A DNA stretch of 64,000 nt from Haloglycomyces albus DSM 45210 (GTDB lineage: Bacteria > Actinomycetota > Actinomycetes > Mycobacteriales > Micromonosporaceae): NCBI RefSeq assembly GCF_000527155.1, contig NZ_AZUQ01000001.1, positions 2,742,168 through 2,806,167 on the forward strand, given 5' to 3'. The notes beneath the pieces were generated by a model. It did not search any database, was not told the origin of the DNA, and worked only from the letters and a program-made list of their open reading frames with translations. Numbering within the stretch: the stretch's first letter is position 1; each line of letters opens with the position of its first letter. A program made the translations under genes and the position numbers. Of this stretch, positions 27,105-34,896 are shown in pieces.

Positions 27105-27809
27105 CTAACGGTCGCGATCCTCACCCCGCGCCCACCCCGGAGTCACCAGACCCGACTCATAGCCCATGACCACCAACTGAGCACGATCGCGCGCCCCCAA
27201 CTTCTGCATCACCCGCGACACGTGCGTCTTGGCGGTAGCCGGAGAAATATACAGATGTTCCGCCAACTCCCGATTCGACAAACCGGCCGCCACCAAACGC
27301 AAGACCTCGCGCTCGCGGCCGGTGAGCACATTGAGGTTTTCAGCGGGTTCGGGACGGCGTACCTGTTGGGCGAATTCGCTGATCACCTTGCGGGTGATGG
27401 CGGGCGAAATCAGTGCGTCTCCAGCGGCGACGACGCGTACGGCTCCGGCCAGGTCGTCGGGATCGATGTCCTTGAGGAGGAATCCGCTTGCTCCGGCACG
27501 CAGGGCGCGGTAGACGTAATCGTCTTCGCTGAAGGTGGTCAGAATCACCACTTTGACCTCGTCCAACTCCCTGTCGGCGCTGATGATTTCGGTGGCGGTC
27601 AGACCATCGGTACCCGGCATGCGGATATCCATCAATATGACGTCGGGCATCCACCGTCGGGCGGCGTTGAGAGCCGACTGGCCGGTATCGGCCTGACCGA
27701 CGATCTCGATGTCGTCCTCGTCTTCCAAGATCGACGAAAAACCGGCCCGTACCAGCGTTTGGTCGTCGGCAATGACGACTCTTACGGGATTCAGCGCTTC
27801 AGTGGCCAC
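27105..27809 (-). CDS. NarL/LuxR-type response regulator
   Basis: Two-domain regulator of 234 residues. The receiver domain (about 9-125) has Asp61 in ILMDIRMPG as phosphorylation site, with acidic residues ADD near 14-16 and the LLKD lysine near 112. The C-terminal GerE helix-turn-helix (about 162-220) reads LTGREREVLRLVAAGLSNRE. The GTG start overlaps the kinase gene by 19 bases, so they form a pair. The likely target is the MMPL gene next to it, by analogy. Confidence 0.94.
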   Translation of the reverse strand: MATEALNPVRVVIADDQTLVRAGFSSILEDEDDIEIVGQADTGQSALNAARRWMPDVILMDIRMPGTDGLTATEIISADRELDEVKVVILTTFSEDDYVYRALRAGASGFLLKDIDPDDLAGAVRVVAAGDALISPAITRKVISEFAQQVRRPEPAENLNVLTGREREVLRLVAAGLSNRELAEHLYISPATAKTHVSRVMQKLGARDRAQLVVMGYESGLVTPGWARGEDRDR

Positions 27810-28903
27810 GTGACCTCCACAATGGTGCCGCCGGATTGGCGGTTTCGGATGACAACCGTTCCTCCCCAGTTTTGCACTCTTTCGCGCAGCCCGGTGATCC
27901 CATTGCCTTCGTGTACTACGCCCCCGACACCGTCATCGGTGACGGTTACCGATATATGATCGCCCTGCCCGCGTAGAACGACCGTCATAAGCGAGGCATG
28001 GGCGTGGCGGACCACGTTCGTAATGGCTTCCTGGGTGACCCTGAAGATGTTCTGTTCCAGTTCAGATGGAATGTCCGGTAGATCGTCGAACTCCAGTGCT
28101 GTCGTCAAACCGGCACTTTCGGCTGCGCCCACCATGCCACGGATCTGTGCCAGACCCTGCTGCGACGTACCGTCCTCGTCCGATCGGAGTACTCCGACGA
28201 TCGAGCGCAGTTCCTGAAGTGCGTGTTGACTGGTTTGGGCCACCAATTCGAGTGTGTCGGCAGGCGAATGATCCGGACGTTTGCTGAGCTTGCGTTGCGC
28301 CGCCACGCTTTGCACGCGAATGACCGACAGGTGATGCCCCACCGCGTCGTGCAATTCGCGGGCGATACGCAGGCGCTCCTTGTTCACCGCCGTTTCATGG
28401 GCGGCCGCAATGCGCGCTTCGGCTTCACTACGATACTGCCGGTTCTTGTGCACCATGCCGCCGACGGCGATGATGGCGACGAACCAACCTGCCAGCAGGA
28501 ACATATTGAGCGGATCGACGTGCCGAAATCCGGTGGCCATTTGTCCGAAGAACGCCAACGTCAGCGGAACCGCGGTGATGGTGATCGACGTCCAGAGATA
28601 TCCGCGCGACGCGCTCGTATACAGCGCGATGATGAACGTCAACGCCACTGGACCGTCAATACCGGAGGCCGGGTAGTACACGGTGTTGCACAGTGTCGTA
28701 ACGATAAGAACCGTCACTGGGAATGAACTGCGAAAATACAGGACAAGACATGCGATGGCCAAACAGATCCAGGCGATCGGTTCGTACAGGCCCGGTTGAT
28801 CGTCCACGTAACCACCGACGCGTGGCTCGAGCGCCGTCCATGTCACGATGACGACCGACACGACTGTGGCCACTATGAAGTCACCCAGGCGATCGCGAAT
28901 CAT
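27791..28903 (-). CDS. Sensor histidine kinase, HisKA_3 type
   Basis: Membrane kinase of 370 residues. Four to six N-terminal helices (about 8-150) form a small sensor with little outside the membrane. A short coiled region leads to the HisKA_3 dimerisation domain with phospho-acceptor His185 in ARELHDAVGHH. The ATPase domain follows (about 275-370), with NVVRHAHA and TDDGVGG. ATG 28903 follows GAGGAGG at good spacing; a GTG at 28936 is less likely. Partner of the overlapping response regulator. The signal is unknown; membrane stress fits the MMPL link. Confidence 0.93.
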   Translation of the reverse strand: MIRDRLGDFIVATVVSVVIVTWTALEPRVGGYVDDQPGLYEPIAWICLAIACLVLYFRSSFPVTVLIVTTLCNTVYYPASGIDGPVALTFIIALYTSASRGYLWTSITITAVPLTLAFFGQMATGFRHVDPLNMFLLAGWFVAIIAVGGMVHKNRQYRSEAEARIAAAHETAVNKERLRIARELHDAVGHHLSVIRVQSVAAQRKLSKRPDHSPADTLELVAQTSQHALQELRSIVGVLRSDEDGTSQQGLAQIRGMVGAAESAGLTTALEFDDLPDIPSELEQNIFRVTQEAITNVVRHAHASLMTVVLRGQGDHISVTVTDDGVGGVVHEGNGITGLRERVQNWGGTVVIRNRQSGGTIVEVTWPLKR

Positions 28904-28971
28904 CGCCCACCTCCTCGATCGGTCGGTATCGGCCACCGCATGCGTGTCCTGTTACAGCTGCGAACCGTGTA

Positions 28972-31266
28972 CTAGGCCAGTCCGGCCCGTTTTAGCGCCT
29001 CCGCCATGGCACCGCCTTCGGACTGGCGTTGCCGTTTCTGTTTTGACGGCGACTTTTGACCGGAGGCCGGTGCGTTGCCACCTTGGTCGGCCTTGGCCTC
29101 GTCGTCCAACCGCATGGACAACGAGATTCGGTTGCGCGCGATGTCCACATCGATCACCTTGACCTGAACGATGTCGCCGGACTTGACGATCTCGCGCGGA
29201 TCGGAGACGAAACGGTTGGCCATCATGGAGATGTGGACCAAGCCGTCCTGGTGGACACCGACATCGACGAAGGCGCCGAAGGCGGCGACGTTCGTGACCT
29301 GACCTTCCAAAACCATACCCGGTTTGACGTCGGAAACGGTCTCCACGCCTTCCTTAAAAGCCGCCGCCTTGAACTCGGGTCGCGGGTCGCGCCCGGGTTT
29401 GTCCAGCTCCGCCAAGATGTCCACAACCGTGGGCACGCCAAAGGTGCTATCGGCGAAATCATTGGGGCGTAGCGATTTCAGTGTAGCGGTATCGCCGATC
29501 AGTTCGCCGACCTCCTTTCCGGAAGCCGTCGCGATCCGCTCCACGACCGGGTACGCCTCCGGGTGGACCGCTGACGAATCCAATGGGTTGCGACCGTTAA
29601 GGATCCGCAGGAATCCAGCGGCCTGCTCATAGGCCTTTGGGCCCAAACGCGGCACCTCAAGCAGTTGGCGACGATCGTTGAACGGGCCGTTCTCATCACG
29701 CCAGGCGATGATGTTCTTGGCCACTGATTCACTGAGACCGGATACCTGAGTCAACAAGGGCGCGGACGCGGTATTGACTTCGACTCCGACCCCGTTGACG
29801 GCGTCTTCTACGACCGCTTCCAGGGACCGGGACAGCTTGGAACCGGTAATATCGTGCTGATACTGGCCGACGCCGATGTGTTTGGGATCGATTTTCACCA
29901 GCTCGGCCAACGGGTCCTGAAGGCGACGTGCGATCGATACCGCGCCGCGCAAGGAGACGTCCATATCGGGTAGTTCTTGCGTGGCATAGGCTGATGCCGA
30001 ATAAACCGACGCCCCCGCCTCACTGACGACCAACTTGGATACCGAGGCGAACGGTTCCACCAATTTGACGAGATCGGCCGCCAAGCGGTCGGTCTCCCGC
30101 GACGCGGTCCCATTGCCGATGGCGACGAGCTCAACGTTGTGCTTCTTCACCAAACTGCCAAGCGTGGTCAGTGCTTCCTCCCAACGGCCCTGTGGCTTAT
30201 GGGGATACACCGCCGCCGTGTCCAGAACCGCACCCGTGCCGGACACCACTGCGACCTTCACCCCCGTACGATACGCCGGGTCGAGCCCCATGACGGCTCG
30301 TTCGCCCGCCGGAGCCGCCAACAGGAGATCCTTTAGGTTGGTGCCGAAGACACCGACGGCTTCCTCTTCCGCGCGTTGCCATAGCCGCATACGGATATCC
30401 ACCGACAGCTTCACGAGAATACGGGTACGCCATGCCCAGGAGACGCAACCGAGTAGCCAGGAATCGGCGGGTCGACCCGCATCTTGAATCTCAAACGCCC
30501 GTGCGATGTCACTGCGGAACGAGGAAGCGGTCTCGTCGTCTCCGTCGGGCATGAGATTGAGTGAAAGAATCTCCTCCTTTTCGCCGCGCATCATGGCCAA
30601 GAGGCGATGGGACGGCAAGGTGGTGAAGGATTCCGAAAAATCGAAGTAATCGCTGAACTTGGCGCCCTTTTCTTCGCAGCCGTCGCGCACTGCTGCGACC
30701 AAGCGCCCACTCGTCCACATTTTTTCACGGAGCTGCCCGATGAGATCGGCATCCTCACTGAATCGTTCGGTGAGGATCGCACGTGCTCCGTTCAGAGCAG
30801 CGGCGGCGTCGTCAATGCCTGCTTCGGAATTGAGGTACGTTGCCGCTTCCGATTCCGGATTTAGGTCGGGGTTCCCCAGCAAAGCGTCGGCGAGAGGCTC
30901 TAGTCCCGCCTCACGGGCGATCTGTGCCTTGGTGCGGCGCTTCTTCTTGTAAGGGGCGTACAGGTCTTCGAGACGGGCTTTAGTATCGGCGGAGTTAAGT
31001 TGGGCTTCCAATTCATCGGTCAGTTTGTCCTGCTCTTTCAGAGCTGCCTTAATCGTGTCGCGTCTGGAGTCGAGCTCGCGTAGGTATTCGAGTCGTTCGG
31101 CCAAGTGGCGCAATTGTTCATCGCTCAAACCTCCGGTGGCTTCCTTGCGATAGCGCGCTACGAATGGAACGGTCGCTCCGTCGTCCAAGAGTGCAATCGT
31201 TGATTTTACTTGCTGCGCATCGATCGACAGTTCTGTCGCGATGCGTTCGTCGATAGTTTGAGTCAC
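28972..31266 (-). CDS. tex: Tex-family RNA-binding transcription accessory protein
   Basis: Protein of 764 residues with the full Tex plan: Tex_N helices (1-180), a YqgF/RuvX-like fold (about 320-450; GLDPAYRTGVKVAVVS), helix-hairpin-helix units (about 490-570) and an S1 RNA-binding domain (about 645-715; GMVLEGQVTNVAAFGAFVDV). The C-terminus is basic and low-complexity. Tex binds RNA and affects transcription and stress survival in several bacteria. The GTG start at 31266 fits the conserved N-terminus. The kinase gene starts 68 bases downstream. Confidence 0.95.
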   Translation of the reverse strand: MTQTIDERIATELSIDAQQVKSTIALLDDGATVPFVARYRKEATGGLSDEQLRHLAERLEYLRELDSRRDTIKAALKEQDKLTDELEAQLNSADTKARLEDLYAPYKKKRRTKAQIAREAGLEPLADALLGNPDLNPESEAATYLNSEAGIDDAAAALNGARAILTERFSEDADLIGQLREKMWTSGRLVAAVRDGCEEKGAKFSDYFDFSESFTTLPSHRLLAMMRGEKEEILSLNLMPDGDDETASSFRSDIARAFEIQDAGRPADSWLLGCVSWAWRTRILVKLSVDIRMRLWQRAEEEAVGVFGTNLKDLLLAAPAGERAVMGLDPAYRTGVKVAVVSGTGAVLDTAAVYPHKPQGRWEEALTTLGSLVKKHNVELVAIGNGTASRETDRLAADLVKLVEPFASVSKLVVSEAGASVYSASAYATQELPDMDVSLRGAVSIARRLQDPLAELVKIDPKHIGVGQYQHDITGSKLSRSLEAVVEDAVNGVGVEVNTASAPLLTQVSGLSESVAKNIIAWRDENGPFNDRRQLLEVPRLGPKAYEQAAGFLRILNGRNPLDSSAVHPEAYPVVERIATASGKEVGELIGDTATLKSLRPNDFADSTFGVPTVVDILAELDKPGRDPRPEFKAAAFKEGVETVSDVKPGMVLEGQVTNVAAFGAFVDVGVHQDGLVHISMMANRFVSDPREIVKSGDIVQVKVIDVDIARNRISLSMRLDDEAKADQGGNAPASGQKSPSKQKRQRQSEGGAMAEALKRAGLA

Positions 31267-31420
31267 GTGAAGATTCTGCCAGAAGTCAACGGCTGTGACC
31301 TAGGCGAATCCAAAACCCCACCCCGGTGTAGTAGCCCGTGGCAAAGCAAGGTACAGTTTTCTTTGTCGCCGCGGCGAAAGGAAGAGCCCGTTAACGGGCA
31401 TTCGTCGCATTGTGCGGTAG
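31267..31420. promoter_or_regulatory. Upstream region of the tRNA cluster with a palindrome
   Basis: GCCCGTTAACGGGC (31386-31399) is a perfect 14-base palindrome 21 bases before tRNA-Gly. TACAGT near 31353 could be a -10 for the tRNA transcript. The palindrome is missing from the second tRNA copy, so it is not needed for tRNA-Gly expression as such. Confidence 0.35.
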
Positions 31421-31493
31421 GCGGATGTAGCGCAGCTGGTAGCGCGACACCTTGCCAAGGTGTAGGTCGCCGGTTCGAGCCCGGTCATCCGCT
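31421..31493 (+). tRNA. tRNA-Gly(GCC), copy 1
   Basis: Cloverleaf of 73 bases. Acceptor GCGGATG pairs with CATCCGC, the D-stem is GCGC, the anticodon arm ACACC-TTGCCAA-GGTGT gives GCC, and the T-arm is GCCGG-TTCGAGC-CCGGT. The discriminator is T. The CCA end is not encoded. Confidence 0.97.
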
Positions 31494-31499
31494 CTGTGC

Positions 31500-31517
31500 A
31501 ACCCAGTGACCTGGGTT
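31500..31517 (+). other. Hairpin in tRNA Gly-Val spacer, copy 1
   Basis: AACCCAG and CTGGGTT pair perfectly around TGAC. The second tRNA block has a hairpin at the same place with a different stem sequence (33227-33245), so structure seems to be kept while sequence drifts. It may guide processing of the joint transcript. Confidence 0.55.
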
Positions 31518-31540
31518 GTGGCGGTTACGCCGGTTGTATT

Positions 31541-31612
31541 GGACGATTAGCTCAGCGGTAGAGCACTTCCTCGACACGGAAGGGGTCACTGGTTCGATCC
31601 CAGTATCGTCCA
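31541..31612 (+). tRNA. tRNA-Val(GAC), copy 1, with unusual C33
   Basis: Cloverleaf of 72 bases with encoded CCA at 31613-31615. Acceptor GGACGAT/ATCGTCC, D-stem GCTC/GAGC, T-arm ACTGG-TTCGATC-CCAGT. The anticodon arm reads CTTCC-TCGACAC-GGAAG, so the anticodon is GAC but position 33 is C and 32 is T. Nearly all elongator tRNAs have U33. All stems pair normally. Confidence 0.95.
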
Positions 31613-31642
31613 CCAACTCTGTTAATGACATTGTGTCAGCAT

Positions 31643-31713
31643 GGTGGAGTGGCCGAGAGGCGAGGCAGCGGCCTGCAAAGCCGTCTACACGGGTTCGAAT
31701 CCCGTCTCCACCT
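31643..31713 (+). tRNA. tRNA-Cys(GCA)
   Basis: Cloverleaf of 71 bases with encoded CCA at 31714-31716. Acceptor GGTGGAG/CTCCACC; the anticodon loop CTGCAAA gives GCA; T-arm CGGG-TTCGAAT-CCCG; discriminator T. It follows tRNA-Val by 27 bases after the CCA and is not repeated in the second block. Confidence 0.95.
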
Positions 31714-31734
31714 CCAATTTTTATCTGGAGTCGA

Positions 31735-31762
31735 CCCACAACGTGAGTTCACGTGACATGGG
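31735..31762 (+). terminator. Terminator after the Gly-Val-Cys tRNA cluster
   Basis: CCCA/TGGG outer and ACGTGA/TCACGT inner arms form an almost continuous stem, then TTATATTAGTTTTTG follows. It lies about 20 bases after tRNA-Cys. Confidence 0.65.
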
Positions 31763-31853
31763 TTATATTAGTTTTTGTTCAAAGGAATCAACCTAAACTC
31801 CGTTCGTACACGCTGTCCGCTACCCTGACGGTTCAGCCCTCCCTAGGTCATAA

Positions 31854-31868
31854 TGAAATCGGTTATCA
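31854..31868. promoter_or_regulatory. Candidate Zur box upstream of the L31B gene
   Basis: TGAAATCGGTTATCA resembles the 15-base actinobacterial Zur site TGAnAAtnATTnTCA; its complement TGATAACCGATTTCA agrees at 11 of 15 positions with TGATAATGATTATCA. Zinc-free L31 paralogues are commonly Zur-repressed in actinobacteria, which supports the call. A further inverted repeat, AATAATG/CATTATT, follows at about 31869. Confidence 0.55.
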
Positions 31869-31918
31869 ATAATGTCGCCGGCAGCATTATTCAATGCATC
31901 ATGAGCGGGTGACATTGA

Positions 31919-31937
31919 TTGAATGAGCGACATTCAA
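31919..31937 (+). other. Inverted repeat just before the L31B ribosome site
   Basis: Perfect arms TTGAATG and CATTCAA around AGCGA end six bases before the GGAGG of the L31B gene. It could be an operator or an RNA hairpin that hides the ribosome site. Confidence 0.4.
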
Positions 31938-31951
31938 ATGTTTGGAGGAGT

Positions 31952-32209
31952 ATGAAGGACGGCATACACCCGGATTACGGTTACGTGGTATTCCGTGACG
32001 CAGCTGCTGGGTACAGCTTTTTGACTCGATCAACGGCGACCTCGGAGAAAACGATCGAATGGGAGAACGGTAGGACCTATCCTGTCGTCGACGTTCAGAT
32101 CTCCTCCGCATCACACCCGTTCTGGACCGGCAGGAGCCGTAGTTATGAAGACCAGAGCCGGGTCGCGAAATTCATGCGCAAGTACGGAAAGACGCCTTCC
32201 CAGAGTTGA
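31952..32209 (+). CDS. rpmE2: 50S ribosomal protein L31 type B (zinc-independent)
   Basis: Ribosomal protein of 85 residues. The opening [16 protein letters not shown], the centre [18 protein letters not shown], and [10 protein letters not shown] are the L31B signature. It lacks the cysteines that bind zinc in L31A, so it should replace L31A in ribosomes when zinc is scarce and free stored metal. ATG 31952 follows GGAGGAGT. The gene sits alone between the two tRNA blocks, with a candidate Zur box about 85 bases upstream. Confidence 0.95.
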   Translation: MKDGIHPDYGYVVFRDAAAGYSFLTRSTATSEKTIEWENGRTYPVVDVQISSASHPFWTGRSRSYEDQSRVAKFMRKYGKTPSQS

Positions 32210-32514
32210 GGGTTTGGCTCGAGTCTGGATTCGATCATGACGGCCGGGGTTCGGGGCTCAGCGGAACCAGCGCAGGGCGGTTTCGTGCGATCACGTTTGT
32301 CACGAGACCGCCTTTTATTGCGCAGTGCTCCGTTTTCTGCGGTGTATTGCTGAATTTCGCTTCTGATGCCGAACGGTCTGGAAAAATCTGAAATGGAAAA
32401 CCAGACCAGTGCGTCACCGCAGGCCGCTTTAAAGTAACTTCGCAGAAGTCCTGAGCGCTGCGAGTGCCACACGCGGACGTCGAACTGTTATCTCAGATAA
32501 CCAGAGGAGAAGCC
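32210..32514. other. Intergenic region between rpmE2 and the DUF6069 gene
   Basis: About 305 bases. Short reading frames exist on both strands, but none has a ribosome site with protein-like content. I see no RNA gene. It should hold the promoter of the DUF6069 gene. Confidence 0.4.
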
Positions 32515-33018
32515 GTGACTGTGCCCGACCCAGACCAACCGACCCGACGATTCGATCAAGGTGACTACTACCCCCAGCCTCGGGGGCAGTCCTCAAACAG
32601 GCCGACGATTGACGCCGCCAAGCTGTGGGCAGGCGGTATCGCCGCGGCAATCGTTGCGGCTCTAGTGGCGATGGTGGGAATTCTTCTCATCCGCGGCGTC
32701 CTGAACATTAATATTTTGGCTCCCGAAAGCGCCGGTACCTACGGATCGGCCTCGACGACGATGTACGTTCTTCTGGCGGCAGGGGCTGCGATAGTCGCCA
32801 CGGCTCTCCTGCATTTGCTGGTGCTGTCGGTTCCCGATCCACGAAGCTTTTTTAATTGGATCGTTCTGCTGGCCACGCTCGCCGCCGCCATCGTGCCGTG
32901 GACGGTCTTTGCCGAAACGGAAGCCAAGATCGCGACGAGTATTTTGAACTTGGTGATCGGACTGAGCGTCTTGAGCATTATCAACACTGTGGGCAATGCG
33001 GCTAGTCAGGATTTTTAA
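32515..33018 (+). CDS. DUF6069-like four-helix membrane protein
   Basis: Membrane protein of 167 residues. A polar, Pro-rich N-terminus (about 1-32) is followed by four hydrophobic helices, near 36-60, 82-103, 113-131 and 137-157. The pattern fits the actinobacterial DUF6069 family, which has no known function. GTG 32515 follows AGGAGAAGCC; an in-frame start at 32464 lacks such a site. A terminator follows at 33065. Confidence 0.75.
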   Translation: MTVPDPDQPTRRFDQGDYYPQPRGQSSNRPTIDAAKLWAGGIAAAIVAALVAMVGILLIRGVLNINILAPESAGTYGSASTTMYVLLAAGAAIVATALLHLLVLSVPDPRSFFNWIVLLATLAAAIVPWTVFAETEAKIATSILNLVIGLSVLSIINTVGNAASQDF

Positions 33019-33064
33019 GAGAAACTGACATGTATCCCTGGTGAGGGACGGATCATACTATTCC

Positions 33065-33088
33065 GGGCGGTTGTGAACCGCCCCTTTT
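33065..33088 (+). terminator. Rho-independent terminator
   Basis: GGGCGGTT and AACCGCCC pair perfectly around GTG and are followed by CTTTT. It ends the DUF6069 transcript 46 bases after its stop. Confidence 0.9.
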
Positions 33089-33147
33089 CCACGTCGTATT
33101 ATGGTTCCCGTTGCAGCGGCCGCTCATGACGGCGGACGGTGCGGTAG

Positions 33148-33220
33148 GCGGATGTAGCGCAGCTGGTAGCGCGACACCTTGCCAAGGTGTAGGTCGCCGG
33201 TTCGAGCCCGGTCATCCGCT
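33148..33220 (+). tRNA. tRNA-Gly(GCC), copy 2
   Basis: Identical in sequence to the tRNA-Gly at 31421-31493: 73 bases, anticodon GCC, no encoded CCA. Confidence 0.97.
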
Positions 33221-33226
33221 CTGTGC

Positions 33227-33245
33227 AGTCCAGTCGAACTGGGTT
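33227..33245 (+). other. Hairpin in tRNA Gly-Val spacer, copy 2
   Basis: CCAGT and ACTGG pair around CGA, extended by U-G, G-U and A-U pairs. It takes the place of the different hairpin at 31500-31517 in copy 1. Confidence 0.5.
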
Positions 33246-33268
33246 GTGGCGGTTACGCCGGTTGTATT

Positions 33269-33340
33269 GGACGATTAGCTCAGCGGTAGAGCACTTCCTC
33301 GACACGGAAGGGGTCACTGGTTCGATCCCAGTATCGTCCA
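33269..33340 (+). tRNA. tRNA-Val(GAC), copy 2, with C33
   Basis: Identical to the copy at 31541-31612, including the T32-C33 pair before anticodon GAC and the encoded CCA (33341-33343). Two identical copies make a sequencing error unlikely. Confidence 0.95.
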
Positions 33341-33545
33341 CCACGTAATTTGAACGCGGGTTCGTTTCGATTGTTATCGAATAATTACTTTTCCACAATG
33401 CCTCGGTAATATACTTACTTTCCTGACTACGTCAAGAGTGTGGAGCTCTCCTTCTGGCCGCAGTGGCTCGGACTGTGCTGAATTGCGGGAAGCCTCACCA
33501 CCTCGAGCACTTGCCGGTCGGCTAAATTATCTTGAGGATGGAGAA

Positions 33546-34793
33546 GTGACCCATCCTCAGGTAAAATTCTCGCGATTCAGCGACGTCCTGTCCATACCCG
33601 GATTTAAGTCATTGCTCTTGGGTGGACTGCTTATTCGCCTACCGTATTCGGCGGCCGGATTGACGTTGACACTGTTTGTTCGTTTCGCGCTGGACTTGAG
33701 CTATATTCACGCTGGTTTCATCGGTACCCTGTACGTTCTGGGGCAGGCCACCGGGTCGACATTGATGGGTCGGATTTCCGACAGATGGGGCCTGCGCACT
33801 GTCATCGGTGCGACTACTGTCATCAGTACACTGACGTGGCTGTGTATTCCGCTCATGAGCTACGGGCTCCTGGTGACTCTGGCTTTTCCCGCGGGGGTAT
33901 TGGCCATCCCGGTATTCGTGGTGGTTCGTCAGCCCATCGCGGCCATGATTCCCGATCGCCTGCGGCGCACCGCCTATGCCATGGATTCGATGTTGGTGGA
34001 ACTGGCGTTCGCCATCGCTCCCGCAGCGGCAACGGTATTGGCCACGGCCATGAACCCGTTTCTTACTCCTGTCGTCGTCGGACTGTTCATTTTCGCGGCG
34101 GGCGGTTCCTTGTGGCTGATCAATCCGCCCACTGTCTCCGACGCGGAAAATCAGGACATCTCCGAAAAGCCGGTGCCACTCAAACGGCGAGATTGGTTGA
34201 ACGGGCGTCTGGTGGCGATGATGTTCGTCGGGATGGGCCTGACGATTGCGGTGGCGGGGACCGACATCGCGATCGTCTCTCTGCTGGAACACCATGACCA
34301 GTTGAATATGGCCTGGATGCCGTTGGCTCTCTGGGCGCTCTACTCCTTGACCGGAGTTTTTGTGCTCGCTTCCACCGACCGGCTGGTATCCCCTACGGTT
34401 CTGCTGATCACTTTGGCCTTGATGACCGTTCCGCTCGGGTTTACCGGTTCGTGGTGGCTTCTGACCGTTGCTTTGCTTCCGGCTGGATTTTTGACGTCCA
34501 TGACCGTCGCCTCGAGTACCGACCGGGTATCGCGTTTGGCGCCGCCACAGGTACGTGGAACCGCAATGGGGATGCAAGGATCGGCGATGACGATCGGGGC
34601 GGCGTTGGGTGCGCCGCTGGTCGGATCGACCGTAGAGATATTCGGTGCCGAATGGGGATTCACAGCGGCGGGTCTGGGAACACTGCTCGCGGGGTTGAGC
34701 GCCCTCGGTCTGGAATGGCGGGCTCGGAACCATGCAGCGCTCGAACCGAGGTCGACCTCTGAAAAGCGGCCCTCGGAAACCGTTTCCGGATGA
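33546..34793 (+). CDS. MFS transporter
   Basis: Twelve-helix major facilitator protein of 415 residues. The loop 2-3 signature appears as GRISDRWGLRTV, and the corresponding positions in the second half are weaker, as usual. The two six-helix halves are split near residue 190-215 by a polar linker (SDAENQDISEKPVPLKRRDW). The family exports or imports small molecules; the substrate is unknown. GTG 33546 follows GAGG by eight bases. The longer frame to 33438 has an N-terminus unlike a membrane protein. No clear operon partner. Confidence 0.87.
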   Translation: MTHPQVKFSRFSDVLSIPGFKSLLLGGLLIRLPYSAAGLTLTLFVRFALDLSYIHAGFIGTLYVLGQATGSTLMGRISDRWGLRTVIGATTVISTLTWLCIPLMSYGLLVTLAFPAGVLAIPVFVVVRQPIAAMIPDRLRRTAYAMDSMLVELAFAIAPAAATVLATAMNPFLTPVVVGLFIFAAGGSLWLINPPTVSDAENQDISEKPVPLKRRDWLNGRLVAMMFVGMGLTIAVAGTDIAIVSLLEHHDQLNMAWMPLALWALYSLTGVFVLASTDRLVSPTVLLITLALMTVPLGFTGSWWLLTVALLPAGFLTSMTVASSTDRVSRLAPPQVRGTAMGMQGSAMTIGAALGAPLVGSTVEIFGAEWGFTAAGLGTLLAGLSALGLEWRARNHAALEPRSTSEKRPSETVSG

Positions 34794-34896
34794 GGTGTGG
34801 TGACCGGCTGTATCGCAGTCAGACCTTATCGATAGCATCGGGACACTGCCGGAGCTACCGGGAGAATCGATGTGACATTGATGGGTGATTTCGACT

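Larger units (their letters stand above)
31412..31615 (+). repeat. tRNA Gly-Val block, copy 1
   Basis: Direct repeat of about 204 bases from GTGCGGTAG to the CCA end of tRNA-Val. Copy 2 is at 33139-33343. The tRNAs are identical between copies; differences are limited to the hairpin in the 47/48-base spacer. Flanks are unrelated, and tRNA-Cys follows only this copy. Confidence 0.9.
33139..33343 (+). repeat. tRNA Gly-Val block, copy 2
   Basis: Second copy of the block at 31412-31615, same orientation, one base longer in the spacer. TATTAT near 33097 may be its -10. No tRNA-Cys follows. Confidence 0.9.

Noticed and set aside
31919-31937. Second Zur box
   Set aside because: The palindrome TTGAATG/CATTCAA does not fit the TGAnAAtnATTnTCA pattern, so it is listed only as an inverted repeat.
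31735-33147. Integrative element between the tRNA copies
   Set aside because: Repeated tRNAs can mark attachment sites, but there is no integrase, and the genes inside are a ribosomal protein and a housekeeping-type membrane protein.
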